A DNA stretch of 23,872 bases from Hypsibius dujardini (lineage: Eukaryota; Tardigrada; Eutardigrada; Parachela; Hypsibiidae), in assembly GCA_001579985.1 (NCBI GenBank), contig LRSR01000888.1:1-23872 (forward strand), read 5' to 3'. The position numbers were made by a program, and so were the translations under genes. The stretch's first letter is position 1; every line of letters begins with the position of its first letter. Below are positions 1 through 9,735 of this stretch, piece by piece. Below the pieces are notes generated by a model. It was not told the DNA's origin. It searched no databases and was given only the letters and a program-made list of their open reading frames with translations.

Positions 1-573
1 TATCAGAAACAATAGATGGAATTTTGGGTTCAATTTTGAAAAAAAATGCATTTTGCCCCTTTGCCCACCCCCTGGGACTACGGTGAAGGGTCCTGTTTCC
101 TACTTGTAAGGCTTGGGCTACAGGTACCCTTCGCCTTCTCCTTCCCCTTTCTTGTCCCCTGTTGCTTTTACAAGTGCTGACCAAAGTCCATTTGAGTCAA
201 TATAACAAATTTGATCATTTTGGATAGCCAATTATTCCTCAATCGTTTAGTGTAAAAACCCAGAGATTTTGACATTTGTTGCATGAATGGTGTGGCTATG
301 ATTATGGGAGTGAAGATAATAGTGGAAATTTTAATTTTCACTCCGCACTCGCTCAGACAATATCAAATATTTAGGATTTAAAGTTTCAGTGATGTTTCAG
401 GGAAGAGCGGACTTGTAACTTAAGCCGACTTGTATAGACCTTAAACGAGCCCCTGATCCCAGAGACCCCCCAGTCACAAATTATATCTTTTCATCCCGGA
501 GGCCTAAAATTACAATGAGAAATTGTGCCTCATCTTGACATAGATAGTTGAAGTACCGGTACCCATATACCGG

Positions 574-583
574 TATATAAAGG
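574..583 (+). promoter_or_regulatory. Possible TATA box
   Basis: The octamer TATATAAA followed by GG is a good match to an animal TATA element. It lies directly after two ACCGGTA motifs separated by an ATAT-containing spacer (about 555-574). It is 2.6 kb upstream of the predicted start codon of gene 1, so it would need a long leader or a 5' non-coding exon. A chance match in AT-rich DNA is quite possible. Confidence 0.2.
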
Positions 584-941
584 AATGGAAGCACACAAAG
601 GCCTTCGTGCCTATTTGTTTCCCCTTCCCCCTGCCCGTGAGAGAAGATGGTCTTTCCGGTGTGCGGTCAGTCAATCGGTCGGTCGGTCGGTAGAGAGGGT
701 AGTTAATCTATTTTAATTACTTTCATGCCCACCTTTTTCCTCGAATTATAACTACAGATTTAATAATAAGGCAAAGGGGGTCTCTCTGTGTATGTACATG
801 CGGAAAAGCGAGGGAAATAGGTGTCGCACAACATGGGGGCCCAGTGGGAAATCCGGTGGATAGAGGGAACGGAGTACCTAGGACGACCTTTACGTGTGCA
901 TGCCTTCCTCGCGTATATACGAGCATCTTTTTTTTGCGGTG

Positions 942-977
942 AGCGAGAGAGGGAGAGAGAGAGAGAGAGAGAGAGAC
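942..977. repeat. (GA)n microsatellite
   Basis: An imperfect GA dinucleotide run ends in an uninterrupted block of about 13 units. It creates a spurious Ser/Leu-rich frame on the minus strand. Confidence 0.85.
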
Positions 978-1743
978 GAAAATCGCATGCGAATTAATAC
1001 GAAAGGGAATAATATTTTTCACATTACTATATTGGAATCGTTTGTATGAATTCGTACGTGTCTTAAAGCAGAGCACAGAGAGCAGAAAGGGAGGGGAGAA
1101 AGGAGAGAGACAATCCCAATGGGAGTCAATTATGGCGCAGTAAATTCAGGCCGATTAAGGTTCGACCGTGTTGTGTGTGTTTGTGAGTCTGTGTGATGAG
1201 AGAACGCGAGCGGGATGATTCGGAGCGAGCGAGAGCGCGGCCCCTTATTGTCTACCTCAGGTGACATATGCATTCAATTATTCCATCCGGTCGGCCGTGT
1301 AATCCACTTTAAACAGAGTACCTGGACTCCCTTCTTCCGCTGTGTGTGTGTGTGTGTCTGTGGGGGTGGATGGGGAGGAAGAGCAGGTTGAGAGGGCGGA
1401 AAATAATATAATAATCGATTTTTCATTTTCACGGGGGGAAAAGGTGGAAATTAGGGAAAAGTCAGCGCGTCTATAGTGCCCGCTCTCGCTCGTTTTCTCT
1501 CTCTGGAACAGCGCAACCTCTTAATGCGTCCATATATACCTACCCTTCCCCTCCCCCTTCCCATTTCTGTCCTCCTTCTTCTCCCTCTCATTGCGAATTC
1601 ATATGGAGACTCCATTGGGTGGGTGAGGAGTGAGGAGGATGCGGATGAAGACAGGCGCGCGCGGTGATGATGAAATGGTGCTGCTCCCGGTTTGCGGGAC
1701 CGGATGCGCAAATCGGTTCACACAAACATTTTGAGTGCCACAT

Positions 1744-1945
1744 GGAACGGTGTTCGGATGCATAAACGAACAAATGGACGGTTTCGTCACGTTCAGTGGG
1801 GAACGCGAACACTGTCAAATCGGGGGAGGTATCAATGCCTTCAACCAGTTACAATCATTACATTGTAATCCAATCAAGTCAATCAACGTATCGCCACCTG
1901 CATAAACGAAAAATTCACAGGTGTTCCCATACGGAACGGTGTTCG
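1744..1945 (+). repeat. Two short motifs repeated in swapped order
   Basis: GGAACGGTGTTCG occurs at 1744-1756 and 1933-1945. GCATAAACGAA occurs at 1760-1770 and 1900-1910. The two motifs follow each other in the first cluster and appear in reverse order, on the same strand, in the second. The function is unknown. Confidence 0.6.
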
Positions 1946-2477
1946 CTATTGAACGCCACAGATGAACCACCTGATTTAAGTCGAATCGTGACGACCCGAA
2001 TTACTTATTTCCAACGTTTCTGTTCAATCAATCAAGCGATTATTGGCCTATTCAGGATTAAAGAGGAGTTCTAACTCGTAAAGAGGAACATTGTTCTGGT
2101 TGATCAGGCGCCACAGCAAACGGTCCGTTCCAAAATCGAACAACCGAGCCGGTAACCGAACATTTTTCCCATTTGTCAATTGTCGTCAATGCAATTCGTT
2201 TTTATTGAACCGAACAAGCCATTGGTCACCATATATGACGTTTACCTGTGTTTGGAACTTCTTTAAATCACCCCACCTTCTGAAAGCCCATTTTACCGTA
2301 AAAAAAGTTACACCGTGTAAGATTTCGTCTGAAATGTTATCGAGTCGGTCGGCCCAAGCTGCGACGACTACGTGAGCCGGCTATTGTTCTTGGTCGGTCA
2401 GTCTCAGCCCGATCGCGAACTGCGATTAACATCTGCGCTGGCCATTGCCATCTGATGCCGTCTGGGTGTGCGTCGCG

Positions 2478-2485
2478 TGACGTCA
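2478..2485. promoter_or_regulatory. CRE palindrome TGACGTCA
   Basis: A perfect 8-bp cAMP-response-element palindrome, the consensus site of CREB/ATF bZIP factors, lies in a GC-rich patch about 700 bases upstream of the start codon of gene 1. The full palindrome is rare by chance, and its promoter-proximal position is where such sites usually act. Binding is inferred, not shown. Confidence 0.4.
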
Positions 2486-3060
2486 CTGCGGCGCACAGGT
2501 AGCCACACCTCCCGGCCAATTAGCATCGCGCTTCGTCAAACGCTCGCTCCGGCTCCGCTGAGACAGCTTAAACACCCACGCCAGCTGTTCAACAACACAC
2601 AGATATACGCACACCGAAGAGAACGAACGCGCACCACACACACTGGAACTGGGTGTACACGAGGCAGAAGCCCCGATTCGGCTCACTTCCTCATTAAAAA
2701 AGGGCAGACAGATGAGACCCGCGCGAAGAGAGAGCCCCTGTTTTATTAAAACGCCACCGACCGCTGCCTGTCTGCCTGCCTGCCTGCCTTCCGTCCTTCG
2801 GATGAACCCGCGCGCGCGCGCGAACGAAGACACACAAAATTTCCCAGATGTGCATCCTCATTACTATCGACTACTAGCCTGCACACTGGTGATCTGCCTG
2901 CCAGGTTGTCCTATATTTTTAAACTGCACACCTCTTTTCAATCACCTTTTCCGTCATCCGCTTAGGCCAATACGAAATAAGCCGCAATTTTTTGGGCTTT
3001 TTCTCAGTCCGGTTGTCTGTGGACGCAATTGCACCTCAATTATCCCTTGCCGGAAGCAGC

Positions 3061-3106
3061 GGTGTCTGCTTGTCTGCTTGTCTGCCTGTCTGCCTGCCTG
3101 CCTGAT
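3061..3106 (+). repeat. TGTC/TGCC tetranucleotide tract
   Basis: Alternating TGTC, TTGTCTGC and CTGC units lie about 80 bases upstream of the predicted start codon. They belong to the same repeat class that fills introns 1, 6 and 7 of gene 1. Confidence 0.75.
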
Positions 3107-3188
3107 TGAGGAAATCAAGGGCATTGCCTGTCGTTGTTATTATTTGTTGGAGCCGTTGGGTTTGTTTCTGGATCGGCTGTTTGTTCGG

Positions 3189-3386
3189 ATGGACTCTTCG
3201 TCAGTAGCATCAGCGACAGGTGAAGCGATCCCTTCAACGATGGTCGGAACGGAGCTTCACAACGGTCATAACGGCCACCACGGCAGCAGCAGCAGCAGCA
3301 GTGGTACAGCCAGTATGGAGGATCAACGCCCGGGCAGTCCCTCCATGGAGTCGGTCGGCACCAGCGCCGACCACGAGCTGGATGAG
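3189..3386 (+). CDS. mec-8: Gene 1 exon 1: start codon and Ser/Gly/His leader
   Basis: The exon encodes 66 residues ending in HELDE and is followed by the donor GTGCGT in phase 0. The next exon begins VRTLF, giving the [12 protein letters not shown] join typical of the family. Six AGC codons around 3284-3301 form the Ser run. Several SP motifs (GSPSMES) lie before the RRM. The start context has G at +4 but C at -3. Confidence 0.8.
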
Positions 3387-3958
3387 GTGCGTGTCGTGTT
3401 GTATGTCCTAGTGCTTTGGTTAGATCAGGTCAGGGGCACTGGGTGTTGGTGTTTTTGGATGTCGTGATGTGGCGCGCGCGTTGCTCCTTGGGAGTTCTGC
3501 GTTTCGCTTCCTCATAGGAAACGGGAGTGCTCTGTGAACGCCTGGGGTGATGCGTGTCTGCTAGGTGTGTTGTGTTCTGTTGTGTGGCATGAATATTTTT
3601 ATGGGATTAGTGTCTGACTGGCTGACTGTGTTTATGTGTCTGTCTGAGTGTGTGTCTGGGCGTCTGCCTGTACGTTGTGGGTATGCCTTTCTGGCTGACA
3701 GTCTGACAGACTGACTGACTGTGTGTTTGTTTTGTCTGTCTGCGTGAATTTCTAGCCCTTTGTCTTCCCTGTTTCCTGCTTGTCTGTCGATTAATCCATG
3801 TGCCTTCTCTGTCCAGTTTACCTGTCTGGTTGCGTGCTTACCTGTTTGTGTTGGCTGTTTATCTTCGTCCCTATATGGCTCACTGTAAATTTTCCGTTTC
3901 GCTCTACCTGCATCTCTGACTGAATTTGCTTTGCTCAACCGTCTCTCTGATTGTCCAT

Positions 3959-4021
<63 letters not shown>

Positions 4022-7000
4022 CCGGTCGGTCTGTCTGTCTGTCTGTCTGTCTGCCTGCCTGCTTGTTTGCTTGTCTGCCTGCCTGATTTCTTTTGAAGCT
4101 ATCAAAACTTTTTCCTTCTTTCGAAATTCGCATGTTTGAAGCTTTTCACTTTCGTGTTGTGTTGAATGCTGTCAATGTATGGTACAATACCAGTTACTAC
4201 GGGACGGTCACTTTGAAGCAGTACTCATATCCTGCCTTTCTGGTATAGCCAAAATTAATATATGGGAGCGTTTCCGGTCTCCTTGACGTATATTGAGGAA
4301 GCCGAGCACTGCCTGTCTCCCAAGGGGCAATTTCCTGGAAGATTTCTAATAATTACTTTATATAATATAGCAATTGCTATTCAGGTGCTAGTACAATAAA
4401 ACTATAATTCACTACAGTAATAAATCCACAATTTTCCATATAGCCGAAACCAGAAAATATTTTCCGCTGTTTCTCGCCCATTTTTATTGCTTTTCACTTT
4501 TAGACTAAATTTTTACGAGGATATGCTTTACATAAGAAAAAAACCACTGGACTCCAGATGGGACCAAGTAGTGCATTAAAAAGCGATAATTTACCTGAAC
4601 CTAGAGAGAGAGCGAGAGAGAGAGAGAGTTGATCGATCAATAAAGCGTTGTTTCGTTTTCCAAGCACCGACCGACTCCGAACACACACACAGGAACAGGA
4701 TGAGTGTGTGTGTGTGCTCTGTGTACACTGCCCACACAAAAGGGACTGGAAAATGAGTGAAAATTCAGGTGTGCTCCTCCTGACTGAGGTCGGATGTGCC
4801 CTCTGTATGCACTTGGCTTTTAAAAACAGCATTGACACATACCTTTCGGCTTTGCCACTCTTTTTCTCATCCCTCGCCCGTCAAATGGAGCCTCTGTTTT
4901 TCCTACTCGTATTATATGCATACCGGTATTATAGAAAAATAATGTGGAAATTCAGAAAGGCGAATTATTTGTTTGTGTCTGTGTCTATATATGTGTCTAT
5001 GTCTATATATAAGTGCCTGTGTTTGTGTTTGTGTCTCAGTGTGTGTATGTGTCTGTACCTGTTTCTGTGTCTGTGTCTGTGCTTGTGTCTATGTACGTGT
5101 CTGTGTTTGTGTTTGTGTCTGTGTTTGTGTCTGTATTTGTGTCTGTTGGCTGTATCTGTATCTGTGTCTGTGCGTGCGTGCGTGCGTGTAGCCGCTCTTT
5201 TTAAATTTACTTTACGCTCTTTTTGTCTTTACTAAAAGTATAGTGCGGTATTATCGTCCGAGTGTGTCCGTGTGTGGGATAGGGGATCCCAAACACCGGG
5301 GGCTTTGACATGCTCGCACCGCCTACTGCTGGTGCAGCATCTTTTTGTTCGTCCGTCGCGTTTGTTTGTTCACCAGATCTTTCATTTTAAAGCATCCTCT
5401 CCCCCCCCCCGCACACGCCACACCAGCATGGCATTTTATAACTACCGTGTGTTTAGAATATAATAATACAAAAAGCGCATCATAGGATTATTTCTCACGT
5501 GCCCTGTCGGGGGTTCTACTCTTGGGTTACTGGTTATTACTGTTGGGTGTGTTCAGTTGACTGCGGCATTTTTATTTATTAGATCATGCGATTGTGTTTT
5601 CATCGGAAAGGTTTCTTGTTAGTATTTTTACATTGTACTTGAATATTCCGTTTGCTTGTATATATACATTGTATAGGAATACTATGTACAGTTCAGTGTT
5701 GGTTGTATCAGTATCACAACTTTTATTATTACTGTAAATTTATATTTTTTATAAAATATTTGCGGCCTAAACATGTTCAGTACTGTAATTGTAATAATAC
5801 ATTTTTGTTTTTATTCAAATTATATAATTATTGTACTGTAGTGTGGGAAAGCCAAAGCCTCATTTTTCGTGAGTTGCTTTTTTTATACTTTGCTTAGCAT
5901 TCCGAATAATTCTGCTCATCTCTTGCAAGGGCCTGTGATGAAACAATGATACATTTTTTTTAGTTCGATAATTTACAAACTTATTCTTTTATTGTAACAC
6001 TGTAAGATTTGCGCATACTTTATATTTTTTGACTGACATAATTCGTTTTTATTTAATCTAGCTCTAGCTTACTACTTACTTAGTACTTATTTTGTCTGGT
6101 AATTAGTTATTTTTTATTCTCGAAATAGCAGCAGCATTTAGTGCAAAAGTGGATGCACCAGTTTTTATTATCATCCCGCTTTCTTAATATTGCGGTGTCG
6201 TTAATGGCCGACCAGGTGTTTGGCCGGGGTTATGGATACCTTGCGAAAAAAATGTCACGACGGGCAGTGTAGATCGATTGTTGACAGTAGGAGCTGTGTT
6301 TTGATTACGGCACTTAACAGAGAGCAGTAGCTGACACTTCAGGTCTTGCATATTTTTGCCGTTTATCATAACAATTTTTGTTATTTTCCCTCGGCCAGAC
6401 TTGTGTGCTTTGCTACTGTAAATGTGTCCGAGTGCAGAGTACTTAAGCAACCTTTGCGCACTACTGAACGTTTTTTTAATAATTAACTTAAATATTATTT
6501 TGATTTATATTCCTACACAGTATTCTATTTTCTCAGTGAATTAGTTTCCCACTTATTCACCGGAATACCAAACTTATAAATTGTGCTATTAATTTTATTA
6601 TTTATTATACTTTACTACAGGAATAACATTTATTTTATCAGCAATGATAATATTTTTATATTGATATTAATATAGTAATATTTATTAATAATAATTAAAA
6701 TTGTTTTTGTTTTTATTTGCAGGTGCGGACGTTGTTTGTGAGCGGCCTGCCAATGGACGTGAAGGCTCGCGAGCTCTACCTGTTGTTTCGCGGCTATGAT
6801 GTAAGCCAGCGCCACCTATGAGCGAGACTATCGTTCCACATCACATTGTATTATCCATTCTTCAATGCAAGTAATCCGGTTGCGTCCTTTGCAGGGCTAC
6901 GAGCATTCCCTACTCAAAATGACGGGCAAAATTGGAAAGGCTGTCTCGGTAAGAGTGGGCAACACGTCTGTCTGTAACCTTGGCTTCTTTGACCAGATTT

Positions 7001-9735
7001 GATTTGTGCCTTATCTGCGCATGTGCCTAGCTGATGAACGCGACTGACTTGGTCTTGTTTATTCCAGCCCGTTGGTTTCGTGACTTTCAGGAGTCGCGTC
7101 AAGGCGGAAATTGCAAGGCAAGATCTTCAGGTAATTGTGGCACAGCTTGCATGTAACTGTCATTCAGACACATTGGTAGACATACACGCAAAGACAATAA
7201 CAAATAGGCATAATAAGATGAAGAAACGATGAAGCCGGTTTAAAGAAATGAGACTGTTGCAAGCAGACCGAGAGAGGTTGATACACGTCCAGAGAAGCGG
7301 GCAATCGGACAGCTAGACACACAGACAAAAACCTGCAGTCAGATAGAAATTCAGTCTTCCAAGCATGCGAGGCATTCCGAGTGCCAGTCAGACAATGACA
7401 GACTTACAGACAGACAAACAGCTAGGTAGGTAGGCAACTAGTCAGGCAATCAACGAGTAACTGAATGTCTTCAGACAGACAGGAATTTAGACTTAGTACA
7501 ATAAGTAAATACAGATATTAGAGAGACAATATACACGTTTGAAGGCACACCTAACTAGGTGTTTACGTGTAGGCACGCTTGAAGATGGTCAGGCACATCC
7601 AGTAGACAAGAAAAGACGCCGGCAGATAAATAAGCAGACAAAGAGAAAGGACGTTGGGCTTTGTAGCAAGCAGATGCAGGCAACAGACATGAAATCTGTC
7701 AGGCATGACAGTGCTTACATTGTGAACAGAAGATATCCTTCTGTTTTTCAGGGTATCCAATTCGACATGGAGTCGCCACAGACACTACGGCTGGAGTTCG
7801 CCAAAAGCAACACCAAAGTCGCCAAGCCTAAACCACACGCTGCCGGACCTGGTGGCAACGTCGTTTCCGGTGGAGGAGGCGGCGGCAATAGTGCTGCAAA
7901 CATGTTTCTCAACCCATACTCATACGGTCGTAAGTCTTCTGCCATAATTACCCCATAAATTGTCTGCATGCAAGCGTGAGATCGCTGTACACAAATAAGC
8001 ACATTTCTTTTATACTGAGTATGGAAATGTGCGTATGTTCGTTTCAGACGATTTGAATGCACTCTATCAGCAATTTGCTGGCTCGGAGAACTGGCCCCTC
8101 GGCATGTACGCCACCGAACTGGCCATGCAGCAGCAACAGCAGGGTCAAAATGGAAGCGGGAGCTACCAGAACCAGGCTAATCAGGCACGCCCCTCTCCTT
8201 TTAAGACAGACACTTTAGGTCGCAGTCAGCCTCTAACTGGAGCTGTTTAATTGTTCCATTGAGATTTATGCGAGATGCCTACCTGTCTGCCTGATTTGTC
8301 TGTTTTACTCATACTTGTCTGCTTGGTTGTTGTTGTCTGCAAACAGGTTTGTTGACAACCAAATAAGTTATCCATATATGTGCATTCACTATATTGTACA
8401 TCTATTATGTATCTCTCTCTACTGTATCTGTATATTTGCACCATTTATCTATCTATTTTATCTATCTAACCTATCTGTTTCTCTATTGTTGTTTTTAATT
8501 AAGGTTTTCTTTTTTTGCAGTCCACTGTCGGCGCCCTGCCCTTTACTCATCCGCTTCTGGCTTCGAATGCCTTAAACGCCGCCAACTCATCCGCTCAAAT
8601 GTTGGCCGCTTCAGCTGCTGCAGCTCACAGTTTGTTGGGTGCTCCGCTGGGCGCCTCCAACGGTGGTGGTGGTCATTCTGGCAATATGCAGCAAGGCGTG
8701 GTGCCGTGCAATACGCTCTTTGTGGCAAACTTAGGACCTTTTACGACCGATCAGGAGATCAAGCATCTTTTTTCTGTGTAAGTGCAGCACATGATCTGTC
8801 TGCTTGCCTGTTTGTCTGCCTGTCTGTCCGTCTATCTGTCTGCAAGTATGCCTGCAGGTCTTATTGGATTGGTTGTCTATCTATCTGGTTAAAGTTTTGG
8901 TGTTCTCTTTACATTTTAACTGAGACTTTCTACAGTGGCCTTAATGCAAGCTCATTCATTTATCTGCCTATGGGAATGTCTCTTGGTGGTCTGTATTCGT
9001 CGTTTCGATCGTCGAATTTACCCATATGTCTGTTGAATACTTTTCTTTGCAGTTGGTTGTCTAGTAATATCTACTATAATGCTTACCTGCCAGCCTGCCT
9101 TCTTGTCTTCCGATCTATCTCTTTGTCTATCTACTAGTTTATCTGTTTGCTTGTTTATCAGTTTATATGAGTCTTATTTGCCCGCCTGCCTGCTTTCGGG
9201 CTTGTTGGTCTGTTTCTTTGTTTATCTCATTGTATGTTTGTCCGTCTGCCTGTCTGGCTGCTTACCTGCTGCGTGCCTGTTTCCCAGCCCGCCAGCCTAC
9301 CTCCCTGCCTCCCTGCCTATTCGGCTGGTTGCCTGATTGCATGCCTGCGTGTGTCTGCCTGCCTGTTTTCCTGTCAGTCTAGTTTCCTGCCTATGGTCCC
9401 GTATGTTCCAGTTTCTGTCTTGCCGGTCTCTGCTCGATGGCTTGGGTCTTATATGTTTTCTTGTCTGGAATAGGTTTCCCGGCTTTTCTCGATACCGCGT
9501 CAACACGAAAGGTGGCAGCCCGGTGGCGTTCGTCGACTTTGCCGACGTGAGATGCGCCACTAACGCGATGCTGTCCCTCCAGGGAATGATGCTGACGACC
9601 TCGGAGCGGTCCGGCATCCGGATAGAGTATGCCAAGCATAAGATGGCCGACGCCAACAGCTGCAACGGTCAGACGACGCAGACCCATCCAAACGGTCATC
9701 ATGTGGACACCTCGGTCCATCTGCAGACGGTCTAG
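3189..9735 (+). CDS. mec-8: Two-RRM RNA-binding protein, Couch potato/MEC-8/RBPMS family
   Basis: Eight inferred exons join in frame (3189-3386, 6723-6800, 6895-6948, 7068-7130, 7752-7929, 8048-8184, 8521-8777, 9474-9735) into 1227 nt, 408 aa. Residues 1-66 are a low-complexity Ser/Gly/His leader with a six-Ser run. RRM1 spans about 67-150, with RNP2 LFVSGLP (70-76) and RNP1 PVGFVTF (111-117), then the family signature [12 protein letters not shown] Gly/Gln/Ala-rich linker follows. RRM2 spans about 300-378, with RNP2 LFVANLG (302-308), RNP1 SPVAFVDF (337-344) and RIEYAKHKM at its end. Family members bind tandem CAC-containing RNA and control splicing, localisation or translation; this is known of the family, not shown here. 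The start at 3189 is chosen because the reading frame upstream is repeat-derived; Met at 3240 or 3315 is also possible. One donor, after 8184, is non-canonical (GC). No AATAAA was found soon after the stop. Confidence 0.9.
3957..4052 (+). repeat. (CTGC)n then (GTCT)n microsatellite
   Basis: About sixteen uninterrupted CTGC units are followed by CGGTCGGT and then about seven GTCT units. The two neighbouring blocks differ by a single C/T change in the unit, which suggests one array mutated into the other. Confidence 0.9.
4602..4628. repeat. Imperfect (GA)n microsatellite in intron 1
   Basis: A run of AG dinucleotides broken by one GC step. Confidence 0.8.
4970..5187 (+). repeat. Degenerate TGTGTC hexamer array
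   Basis: About 200 bases of TGTGTC/TGTGTT/TATGTC units end in a short TGCG run. The array opens all three forward frames as Cys/Val/Leu/Ser repeats, which are artefacts. Confidence 0.85.
6723..6800 (+). CDS. mec-8: Gene 1 exon 2: RRM1 beta-1 and helix 1
   Basis: These 26 codons ([10 protein letters not shown] to RGYD) carry RNP2. The exon sits between acceptor TTTGCAG and donor GTAAGC, phase 0 at both ends. The [10 protein letters not shown] segment is nearly identical to Couch potato and MEC-8. Confidence 0.95.
6895..6948 (+). CDS. mec-8: Gene 1 exon 3: RRM1 beta-2 and loop (54 nt)
   Basis: These 18 codons ([18 protein letters not shown]) lie after a 94-base intron ending TTTGCAG and before donor GTAAGA. 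The phase is 0 at both ends. The Lys/Gly-rich loop is the longer protostome version rather than the shorter vertebrate RBPMS loop. Confidence 0.95.
7068..7130 (+). CDS. mec-8: Gene 1 exon 4: RRM1 RNP1 and helix 2 (63 nt)
   Basis: These 21 codons begin PVGFVTF (RNP1) and end ARQDLQ. They lie between acceptor ATTCCAG and donor GTAATT, phase 0 at both ends. Exons 2, 3 and 4 are all phase-0 multiples of three, so skipping any of them would keep the frame while removing part of RRM1. Confidence 0.95.
7131..7751 (+). other. Intron 4 of gene 1, with reverse-polarity ACAG/GACA repeats
   Basis: This 621-base intron is rich in CAGACAGACA, GTCAGGCA and GGTAGGTAGG motifs. These are the complement of the TGTC/TGCC tracts in introns 1, 6 and 7. 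No exon was seen in it. Confidence 0.8.
7752..7929 (+). CDS. mec-8: Gene 1 exon 5: end of RRM1 and Gly-rich linker
   Basis: The exon starts [20 protein letters not shown] after acceptor TTTTTCAG and ends in phase 1 before donor GTAAGT. It carries the family signature after RRM1, the basic segment KVAKPKPH and a six-Gly run (residues 171-176). Confidence 0.95.
8048..8250 (+). CDS. mec-8: Gene 1 exon 6: linker exon with alternative stop
   Basis: The exon follows acceptor GTTTCAG and completes a His codon. It encodes a segment ([19 protein letters not shown]) like the post-RRM tail of RBPMS, then a Gln run. In the two-RRM model it ends at 8184 and joins 8521 in phase 0. Read through, it stops at TAA 8248-8250 after 22 more codons, giving a 257-aa single-RRM protein. 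The only phase-0 breaks near here are a GC dinucleotide after CAG at 8184 (CAG|GCACGC) and a very weak GT at the stop codon itself. Both outcomes may be used. Confidence 0.75.
8251..8520 (+). other. Intron 6 remainder of gene 1
   Basis: Pyrimidine-rich sequence with TGTCTGCC and ATCTATCT units, ending in a strong polypyrimidine tract and TTTTTTTGCAG. If transcripts end in this region it would serve as the 3' UTR of the single-RRM form. No AATAAA is seen here. Confidence 0.6.
8521..8777 (+). CDS. mec-8: Gene 1 exon 7: Ala/Gly linker and first half of RRM2
   Basis: An Ala/Ser/Asn-rich linker with one hydrophobic stretch and a GGGG run leads into [20 protein letters not shown], the beta-1/helix-1 part of RRM2. 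The donor GTAAGT follows after 8777 in phase 2. Confidence 0.92.
8778..9473 (+). repeat. Intron 7 of gene 1, TCTG/CCTG-type tetranucleotide tract
   Basis: Most of this 696-base intron is a degenerate tetranucleotide tract (TGTC, TGCC, TATC, TTGC) on the sense strand. It opens long Cys/Leu/Ser/Pro frames in every phase, which are artefacts. It ends at acceptor GGAATAG. Confidence 0.85.
9474..9735 (+). CDS. mec-8: Gene 1 exon 8: second half of RRM2 and stop
   Basis: The exon completes a Val codon and encodes [20 protein letters not shown] (RNP1), [10 protein letters not shown] and [13 protein letters not shown], then a 26-residue polar tail ending HLQTV and TAG at 9733-9735. The match to the C-terminal RRM of MEC-8 is clear. 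Confidence 0.95.

Larger units (their letters stand above)
1..3188 (+). other. Upstream region / probable 5' leader of gene 1
   Basis: No convincing protein-coding gene is seen on either strand. Open frames here are short, low-complexity or overlap simple repeats. The tract holds a TATA-like site near 574, GA and GT microsatellites, a perfect CRE palindrome at 2478, a GC-rich stretch around 2340-2600, and TGCC/TGTC tetranucleotides just before the predicted start codon. The open frame of the first coding exon runs upstream from 3189 to about 2712. That extension is low-complexity (Cys/Leu/Pro runs from CTGC repeats) and looks untranslated. Transcription starts and any upstream non-coding exon cannot be fixed from sequence alone. 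Confidence 0.5.
3387..6722 (+). other. Intron 1 of gene 1 (3336 bases)
   Basis: The donor is GTGCGT and the acceptor TTTGCAG. The 5' third (3590-4100) is dominated by TGTC/CTGC tetranucleotides, with a pure CTGC block at about 3957-4023. The middle (4970-5185) is TGTGTC-type hexamer repeat, and 5560-6720 is AT-rich. A C10 run lies near 5401. Open frames on both strands are repeat-driven or AT-driven, and no exon was recognised. Confidence 0.8.

Noticed and set aside
942-977. Minus-strand 117-codon frame across the GA tract
   Set aside because: The Ser/Leu run is a microsatellite artefact and no coding features flank it.
2712-3188. N-terminal extension of gene 1 by 159 codons
   Set aside because: The sequence is low-complexity and partly repeat-derived, with no match to the family. 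Met at 3189 starts the Ser-rich leader more naturally.
3957-4052. CRISPR-like array
   Set aside because: Units are four bases without spacers; the window is animal nuclear DNA.
3561-4139. Long minus-strand (190 codons) and plus-strand frames over the CTGC array
   Set aside because: They consist of repeated Gln/Ala/Gly/Arg or Leu/Pro/Ala/Cys from the tetranucleotide and lie inside intron 1.
4648-5235. 195-codon plus-strand frame rich in Cys/Leu/Val
   Set aside because: Its second half is the TGTGTC array, and all three forward frames are open there; no domain was seen.
8706-9473. Overlapping Cys/Leu/Ser/Pro frames suggesting small secreted proteins
   Set aside because: They are translations of degenerate TGTC/TGCC repeats in intron 7.
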